DNA of 64,000 bases from positions 4,409,501 to 4,473,500 of the forward strand of contig NC_091673.1 in the NCBI RefSeq assembly GCF_042453785.1, in the 5' to 3' direction. Of the stretch, positions 57,301 to 64,000 are shown in pieces. A program made the position numbers and the translations under genes. The notes beneath the pieces are model-generated. The model searched no databases and was not told the origin of the DNA. It saw only the letters and a list, made by a program, of their open reading frames with translations. How positions within the stretch are numbered: the first letter of the stretch is position 1; every line of letters starts with the position of its first letter. Source of the DNA: Malus domestica (Eukaryota; Streptophyta; Magnoliopsida; Rosales; Rosaceae).

Positions 57301-57667
57301 TGTTTATACCATACTTAGGGCCTCTGTATTTAGATCTCGTACAAATACTCGGGGGACTTGAATGTAATTATGTAATAAAGAAAGGGACAAATATGTAATA
57401 AGTGAGGAGTCCTTATTCTATAAAAGGACCCCTCACCCTCATAATTAGGGGAGGCCAATTCCTAGGCCATCAGAGACCTCACTCTCTCCCTCAAAGGCTC
57501 TGAATCTCTCTCCCTCACTCCCCTCACATCTCAGATAAATACATAATCAGTGTGGACGTAGTCCAAACCTTGGGGTGAACCACGATACATCTTGTGTTAT
57601 TTACATTACTTGCATATTCACGGTCGGATTTACGTTGTTTCAAGACCTCCGGTTTTGTGCATCAACA
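57301..57667 (+). repeat. 3' LTR of the gene-capturing element
   Basis: 367 bp; similar to the left LTR with scattered changes and one insertion. Confidence 0.92.
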
Positions 57668-59184
57668 CCTTATTATCATTACTAGGATAAATTTTACTTA
57701 ACATATTGTTGTCCAAAATTAAAATAAACTAATATTGTATTTGTATAGGCAAGAACTAAGAAGACATACATACAAGTATGAAAAATGTGAAAGAATATAT
57801 AAACACTCGTGATTCATCATTATTCCTCCACGATTAGATAATGGTTACACTTACATTATCGTTTAGATTTTTAAAATCCTCCAAACCTTCATGAATAATG
57901 TTTTTTATTTGAGGGAAAATTAATAAAATTAATAATAATTATTGTAGAAGTGTAAAAAATGTAAAAAAATAAATACAATCACGCATAGTGACAAACTTTA
58001 CAACTTTCATGAAGGGGTCAACTTCGAAATCCAACACTATAATTCATAAACCTTAAATTTATATTTAACCGTCGATTGTCATTTACTCTTTATTTTTCTT
58101 ACTGAATTTCATTTTTAAAATTTTCTTTTTTGAAAACATGATCATATGGCGGATGTAAGAAGATGAACGGTTCAGATCTTTGATATCACGTTTCGATATT
58201 TACGGTTAACTGAAATATGAGTCGATGTCATATAGTTTGTAGAAACTTTATAAACATCAAGCAATATTTTCACTAACTGTAAAACTCTAAATATAATATC
58301 AACGATCCAAACCGTTCATCTTCCTGCATCCTCTAATAGATCAAGTTTTCAAAAAAGAAAATCTGAAAAAAAAACAAAATTTGATGAGAACAATGAAGCA
58401 TAAATGTAAACAACAATCAACGGTTAAATTTTGATCTATGATTTATATGATTATAGTGGCGAATTTCGAAGTTAAGTTCTTCATGAAAGTTGTAAAGCTT
58501 GTCATTACGAGCGTTTATAAATTTTTTCTATATTTTTTCTTTTACACTTATACATTAATTAAAAAACTATTAAAGACTTTAGGTAAGTGAAAATATACTT
58601 AAAAGAAAAATGTGTTTTATGTTTTGGATGTGACAATATGATATGTATATACTTATTTAGTATTATGTTTTTCATTTGATTATTTATTGGTTTAAAATAT
58701 ATTTTCCTTAACGGGTAACGGGTCGGGTCATATTACCTGTTAATATTATCGGGTCGGGTCATTTTACCCGTTTATTTTAACGGGTGTTACACGATACGAT
58801 CCGTTAAGATATCGGGTATAACACGAAACCGACACGAACACGGAAAATACGACACGAATGTCAGGTCTACTTAAGGGTGAAATTGCTCTAAGTGATATTC
58901 TTAAAACGTAATCGAAACAGTTTTGACAAAGAAAACGTTTTCATATGATGCCAGCCAATCCAGTTTGAGTAGTCAATTTATTATCGTGGTAGGCAGGACC
59001 ACCAGTGGCGAAGCCACGTGAGGGCGAGGAGTGGCGGCCGCCACTCCCCTCGCCGGGAAACACCACTGGACCCAGCTCTTCGCCCCTCCCCTCGCGCGCG
59101 CCTCGCCGGAAATCCCTGGTTCAGCTCCTCTGTTTTTCTGGGCAATCTGCAATCTGCAGATTGCAGTTTAATTTTTTTTTTTAA

Positions 59185-59262
59185 ACCAGGCCAAAACGAC
59201 GTCGTTTTGGGCCTGGTAAAAAAAATTTAAAAATTGTTATACAAAACGGCGCCGTTTTGTAT
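59185..59262. repeat. Two long palindromes in the hAT 5' region
   Basis: Palindrome 1 (59185-59216) is centred on AAAACGACGTCGTTTT and extends through CCAGG/CCTGG with one extra base. Palindrome 2 (59239-59262) is a perfect 24-bp palindrome centred on AAAACGGCGCCGTTTT. They are similar in sequence and about 50 bases apart. They may be transposase or host-factor binding sites; that is inference. Confidence 0.9.
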
Positions 59263-59966
59263 GTTTGAATTAAAAAAAAAATACAAATGGGGACCGCTTC
59301 CGCGTGTCGCCCAAAAACCCTAGTTAGTCAGTCTATTCCCCCACCCAACCCGTTCCCTTTACTTTTGTTTCCTTCCGTGCCGTTCTTCACCAATCAACAC
59401 AGGAGCTTTAATTTCTGCTCCCCAACATCCCAGTAGCCAGCCAAGCCAACGTGCCTTTACCAATCAACACACACATGAGCTTTAATTTCCGTCCTTCCGT
59501 GCCGTTCTTCACCAATCTAAAGGTTAATTTTTTAATTCTTAAATGTATAATCCCTAACCTAATTAATTATTCAATACAAATTTCATTTAATTGGTATAAA
59601 ATTATATGGTAATGCATTAATATGGTTATTGGTTATTGATTATTGATGTGAATCATATGCTTTTATGATTATTGATATGAAATTATGAAATTATTTTTTA
59701 GGGTGAAATTATTGATACGAATTGGGAATTAGAAATTTAACCCAATTGATACGAATTATTGATACAAATTTTTGATATGCTTCTATGATTCTATGATACA
59801 AATTTAACCCAATTGATACGAATATGGTTATTGGTTATTAGTACTTTTGATTAATTGAATTGTTGGTTGGTTGGATTAGTTATTATACATACTATAGTAA
59901 TAGTATAGTCTACTTTAGGATTAAGAGTCTAAGAATTTTTATTTCTTTCCATTTTACAGTTACGTA

Positions 59967-62428
59967 ATGGAACGATACTATAAGAAACAATGCTTAAATC
60001 CTCATTCAAACATTTCGGGTGGTCCTTCTCCTTCAAATATTCCGAGTAGTCCTCCTCCTCCTCCTTCAAATATTCCAAGAAGTCCTCCTTCAAATATTCC
60101 AAGTAGGTCACAACAAAGTGAAGCCACTGAGTTGGATTTGGATGAAATATTGGCTAATCTTCCTGCAGACCCTGCACATAGACGTCGAATGATTGATTAT
60201 CCACCTAATTATCGTGAAGCAATTCGTAGACACTATCTCCAAATTGATCCTTGTCAACCTAGAGACCACATCATGCCAAGAAAGGTTAGTGACAATCGAT
60301 GTTTTATCATTCGTTGGTTTGATAAGTTTAAGTGGTTGGAGTATAGTATATCAAAAAATGCTGCATTTTGCCGTTATTGTTATCTTTTCAAATGTGATTT
60401 TGATCAAATGGGTAGCAGTGGAAGTGATGTCTTCACTGAGATAGGGTTTACAAATTGGAAGAAAGGACCCGAAAATCTTCGAGTCCATGAGGGAGGTGTT
60501 GGAAGTCTTCATAATAAAGCTGTACAACAAGCTAGAGATTTGATGACACAAAAACAACACATTGAAACATTTGTGATTAAGCAAACTGATGAAGCTCGCA
60601 TTAATTATCGTACTTTATTGAGTGCCTCACTTGAGTGCACAAGATGGTTGTTGGGACAAGGTTTGCCTTTTCGTGGCCACGATGAATCGTTGAAATCAAG
60701 CAATAGGGGCAATTATTTGGAGCTTATGCAGTTTCTTTCCAAGCATAATGAACAAGTTAGGAAGGTTGTGTTTGAGAATGCTCCCAAGAATCTTAAGTAT
60801 ACTTCTTCCGATATTCAAAAAGATCTTGTCCGTGCTTGTGCCATTGAAACTGTAGATGCAATCACTAAAGATATGGAAGGTGCATTTTTTTCTCTTTTGG
60901 TTGATGGAGCACGTGATTCTTCAACTAAAGAGCAAATGGCGGTGGTATTGCGTTATGTGAACAAAAAAGGAGAAGCAATTGAAAAGTTTTTGGGTGTTCA
61001 ACATGTCTCCTCTACAACTAATAGCTCTCTTGAAGAGGCCATTGAGAGATTGTTTGCTACAGCAAATTTGAGTATGTCCAAGTTACGAGGACAAGGCTAT
61101 GATGGAGCTAGCAATATGAAAGGTGAGTTAAACGGTCTTAAAACAAAGATTTTGAACAAATACCCTCAAGCATTTTATATTCATTGCTTTGCACACCAAC
61201 TCCAACTAGCTCTTGTATTTGTGGCAAAGGAAAATGAGGATGTTGCCAATTTCTTCATCAATGCTAGTAGTTTGGTGAATCTTATTGGATCATCGTGTAA
61301 GCGTCGTGATGCATTTAGAAAGAAACAACAAGCACAAATTCAGAAAGCTCTTAATCTTGGTAATCTTGAAACGGGTAAAGGGTTAAATCAAGAAATGAGT
61401 CTCATGCGTCCATGTGATACACGGTGGAACTCGCATTATGGTACTATAGTTAGTATTATTGTTATGTTTGAAGCCGTGGTGGAGGTGGTTGAATGGATAA
61501 AAAGTGATCGCAACCAAGATAATCTCGGTGAAGCAACTAGGTTATTCAAAGACATACAAACATTTGATTTTGCATTTCACCTTTTCTTGATGAGACTTAT
61601 ATTGGGAATTACAAATGAGTTATCACAAGCATTGCAAAAGAAAGATCAAGATATTGTGAATGCGATGGCATTAGTGGAAGTATGCAAGCAAAGACTACAA
61701 TCCTTGAGAGATGATGACTTTGGAGACTTGCTTCAAGATGTAGAAAAGTTTTGTGAGGAGCATGATATTATCGTTCCTAACATGGAGGATTTGCATTTCG
61801 TACCTGGAAAATCAAGGCGTAAAGCTCAAAAAATCACAAACTTCCATTACTATCGTGTGAACCTCTATTTTCAAGTCCTTGATATGCAACTAAAGGAGTT
61901 GAATGATCGCTTCAATGAGGTAAACACCGAGTTACTTCTTTGTATGGCATGTTTGAGTCCGGTGAATAATTTTGCATCTTTTGACAAAGCAAAAATTGTT
62001 CGTTTAGCCCAACTTTATCCTCAAGATTTTGATCGTATGGACCTTATGAATCTTCCAATTCAACTTGATAATTACATTCATGATATGAAGATTACATTCA
62101 TGATATGAAGATGCATAGTGAGTTTTCATCATTGAGAGGAATTAGTGATCTTGCAAAAGAGTTAGTGAAGACCGGAAGGTGTGAAAGCTATATGTTAGTG
62201 TATAAACTTCTTACATTGGCTTTGGTGTTACCGGTTGCAACCGCTTTGGTGGAGAGAGCTTTTTCTGCCATGAAGATTGTGAAAACATCATTGCGTAACA
62301 AAATGGGAGATCAATGGTTGAGTGATAGCATGCTTGTTTACATTGAGAAAGATGTATTTGCTTTTATTGATAATAAGCCTATTATGCGACGTTTTCATGA
62401 CATGAAACATCGCCGGCAACAATTGTAA
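59967..62428 (+). pseudogene. hAT transposase (TTF zinc finger, DUF4371, dimerisation domain), one frameshift
   Basis: The first frame (59967-62108, 713 codons) starts MERYYKKQCLNPHS with a Pro/Ser-rich stretch. It then has a TTF-type zinc finger (NAAFCRYCYLFKCD), DUF4371 (about 220-420), catalytic-Asp motifs (LLVDGARDSS, GQGYDGASNM) and DTRWNSHYGT. The second frame (62105-62428, 107 codons) carries the hAT C-terminal dimerisation region (LPVATALVERAFSAMKIVK) with its Glu. The two frames are put out of phase by a tandem copy of 20 bases (62071-62090 and 62091-62110). The first frame therefore ends prematurely and loses the dimerisation domain. No intron is needed. Family call is strong. The intact gene is not reconstructed. 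Confidence 0.94.
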
Positions 62429-62561
62429 TTTGTTTGTATTAATTAATTATGGAAGACATTACTATATAAAAATATTTAGTTGTTGCCATTTTTCTTTAAC
62501 CTTGCATTCTTTAAGTTCGCCCCTCCCCCCGAGAAATCCTGGCTTCGCCACTGAGGACCAC

Positions 62562-62839
62562 ACTACTATTTCTTTCAGGTGCTGTGTGAAAATGAAAAAG
62601 TTAGCATCCTTGCCGGATCTTTTTTGTGAGGATTTTGAGAATCCTCAAATCACATCTGTTTATCGTACATCGTACGGTCATAAATTATTATAAATTTTTT
62701 TTTATGTACGATGACCGAATTGAAATGCATCATGAATATATTTAATTAATTAATCATTTTTATGTACTTTTTCTTGGGTACTTTGACTTTGTAGCGGTCG
62801 TGGTTGAATACGATTCACCGTACGATTTCTTGCTAAGAA
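62562..62839. other. Spacer between the hAT element and the duplicated segment
   Basis: No gene or element recognised. It continues the sequence that was split by the hAT insertion (left flank 58876-58994). Confidence 0.4.
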
Positions 62840-63927
62840 GATTATCAACTTGTGATTAAATTAAATCATCAACTATTATATTTGCCTTGAGCCCAAGTAT
62901 TAGAGTTACGATTATAATCTGGACAATTGGGTCTGGCATTGCTCATCAAGAAATTGGTCTGTTGAAAACTTGAAAGTGAAAGACGAAAAGAGGCAAAACA
63001 AGATGTCGTCGTGTAATTAGTTTGTAATACTATCATTTAGACATTTAGTTGCATGTAAATTCTTTCAATCTGGCTAGTGAGAACCGTATATCCTTAGTAA
63101 TAATGTAAGTTGCAAAAAATGGTGTACCACTTGGTCAGGACTCGAGGACATACCTCATGGGAGTACCTCATCTTCAATAAGTTGTAATTGACGTGGTTTT
63201 AGAGTACAAACTTACTATAATAATTGCTCATTTTCTTAAAAACTGACTATTTAGAAATTATTTTTGCAAAAAATAGTTAAATTATACATAATCCATGTAT
63301 AAAACAAATAGATAGTTTTGATACCAAGTAATATTTGCACGTCCATTTATTTAATGTTATGAATAACTACACGATCTTCTACTTGATTGAAGCTATTGCA
63401 AAATACAATCTTGTGATGATTAATAAATGAATACTTTCAATTAGGCCATAGTAAAACTACGTTAATCACATATAAATAAGGTAAATACAAGTATTGAGTA
63501 TTAATTAGTATTAATTAATTCTGGCCAAGAACGAGCTTTAGAGAGTGAAAACTACTTAGAAATTATAAACAAAGAAAAAGGAAAAAAGCTCTTTGTACGA
63601 AAATAGTAAATTCCGACCCTCTCATGGAAAAATTGGTCGTCAACTGCGACTGCTTCCGCTACGAGTACTCCCTGGAGAAATGCGAAACATACTTTGTTTT
63701 GGGCCCCATTTGTCCTCTTCTCATCAATCATGCATGCCTGCCCAGATGGACTCAGAAGCTTCTCACGTGCGTTTTATTAGAAAAGTATTCTCATTGAGTT
63801 GAATAGTCAGAGTACATTTGGTATTTATACAAAGAGCTACATTTGACAGCTCATCAAAACTAACCTATAACTATTCAATAACAAACTAACTGTCCAATTA
63901 CAACTAATCACTATCCTTAATACGTTT
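62840..63927. repeat. 1.1-kb duplicated segment, copy 2
   Basis: Same orientation and nearly the same sequence as 26189-27314, with a deletion of about 39 bases near 63715. The similarity stops at TACGTTT (63927 against 27314), before the point where PHO1 copy A's coding region would begin. The remaining 73 bases of the window do not match the PHO1 leader. So within this window it is a promoter-region copy without its gene. Confidence 0.85.
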
Positions 63928-64000
63928 ATTAGGTATAATTGAGAACCTTTACTCATGCGATCAATGCATATGTGACGTCTCTTTTGTACCTCCCTCAGTT

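Larger units (their letters stand above)
53357..57667 (+). mobile_element. Non-autonomous LTR element with captured host-gene fragments and minisatellites
   Basis: LTRs at 53357-53699 (343 bp) and 57301-57667 (367 bp; the extra bases are mostly one 24-base insertion near 57494) begin TGTTTATACC and end GCATCAACA. The target duplication is CCTTA (53352-53356 and 57668-57672). A primer site of gypsy type (TTGGCGCCGTCTGTGGGAA) follows the left LTR, and a purine tract (ACTTGGGGGACTAC) precedes the right one. There is no gag or pol. The 3.6-kb interior carries at least two, possibly three, host-gene fragments (54131-55340) and four kinds of tandem repeats (55759-57080). It must depend on another element for movement. 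Confidence 0.9.
53096..58870. mobile_element. Foldback DNA element, interrupted by an LTR element
   Basis: The outer ends GTAGACC and GGTCTAC are inverse copies, each followed inward by clustered ACGACACGAA-like and CGGGTC/ACCCG words in opposite orientation. TTAAG flanks both ends (53091-53095 and 58871-58875). Without the inserted LTR element the length is about 1.46 kb. The right half contains two inverted arms (about 57935-58215 and 58295-58560; for example ACTTTCATGAAG against CTTCATGAAAGT). No transposase is encoded. Superfamily not assigned; the 5-bp flank is palindromic in context and so is weak evidence of a duplication. Confidence 0.7.
59003..62553 (+). mobile_element. hAT superfamily DNA transposon (ZMYM1-like transposase)
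   Basis: The terminal inverted repeats CAGTGGCGAAGCCA and its inverse TGGCTTCGCCACTG bound a 3551-bp element flanked by a perfect 8-bp duplication AGGACCAC (58995-59002 and 62554-62561), the hAT hallmark. A single transposase gene fills most of it. The 5' non-coding part holds two long GC-centred palindromes. One frameshift in the transposase is the only lesion noticed, so the element is young or recently active. Confidence 0.96.

Overview
The window is nuclear DNA of a flowering plant. Genes have many GT-AG introns, products match plant-only families (chloroplast DUF3110 protein, VIK-type ankyrin kinase, PHO1 phosphate exporter, Rubisco LSMT), and LTR retrotransposons, hAT elements and foldback elements are abundant. 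The retrotransposon LTR sequences look to me like a rosaceous tree of the apple/pear group; that is recollection and inference. No rRNA, tRNA, CRISPR or bacterial-type operon was seen. All exon boundaries were read by eye from splice sites and reading-frame continuity and have no transcript support.

Positions 1-22300 are gene-rich. In order: RPN6 (26S proteasome lid subunit, intronless coding region, +), a VTI12-type Qb-SNARE (+, 5 exons), a plastid-targeted DUF3110 protein (+, 5 exons), VIK (+, 11 exons, small MITE in the last intron), a p24-delta cargo receptor (-, 4 exons) and an O-fucosyltransferase-family protein (+, 8 exons, three upstream ORFs). They share no pathway and look like ordinary housekeeping neighbours. 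At 22.3-23.0 kb lies a Rubisco large-subunit methyltransferase pseudogene whose SET-domain region is missing. Foldback and hAT-type MITEs fill 21.5-26.2 kb.

Positions 26.2-51.2 kb hold two PHO1-family genes arranged tail to tail. Copy A (27497-30677, +) is intact, 794 aa, 9 exons. Copy B (31135-51157, -) is a pseudogene of 13 recognisable exons with a W15 stop, a 21-codon deletion, a 1-bp frameshift and four LTR-element insertions: a chromodomain Ty3/gypsy with identical LTRs (32046-37652, TSD GAGAC), a non-autonomous copia-type element in an exon (37919-40218, TSD GATCT), a solo LTR (40576-41138, TSD AAAAG) and a Ty1/copia element in exon 1 (43090-50793, TSD TGTTG) that itself carries an insertion (44503-46065, TSD AACAAGT).

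Positions 51.4-62.6 kb are almost entirely mobile DNA. A small LTR element (51485-52901) carries a kinase-gene fragment and a row of seven conserved 13-mers, most of them framed by complementary flanks that differ from copy to copy. A foldback DNA element (53096-58870) is interrupted by a 4.3-kb LTR element (53357-57667) holding fragments of host genes (oxidosqualene cyclase, AGC kinase, possibly BKI1/MAKR) and several minisatellites. A 3.55-kb hAT transposon (59003-62553, 8-bp TSD AGGACCAC) has its transposase frame broken by a 20-bp tandem duplication. The window ends in a second copy (62840-63927) of the 1.1-kb sequence just upstream of PHO1 copy A (26189-27314).

The strongest candidates for something undescribed are the hairpin-like array at 52159-52479, the multi-gene capture at 53357-57667, and the layered decay of PHO1 copy B.
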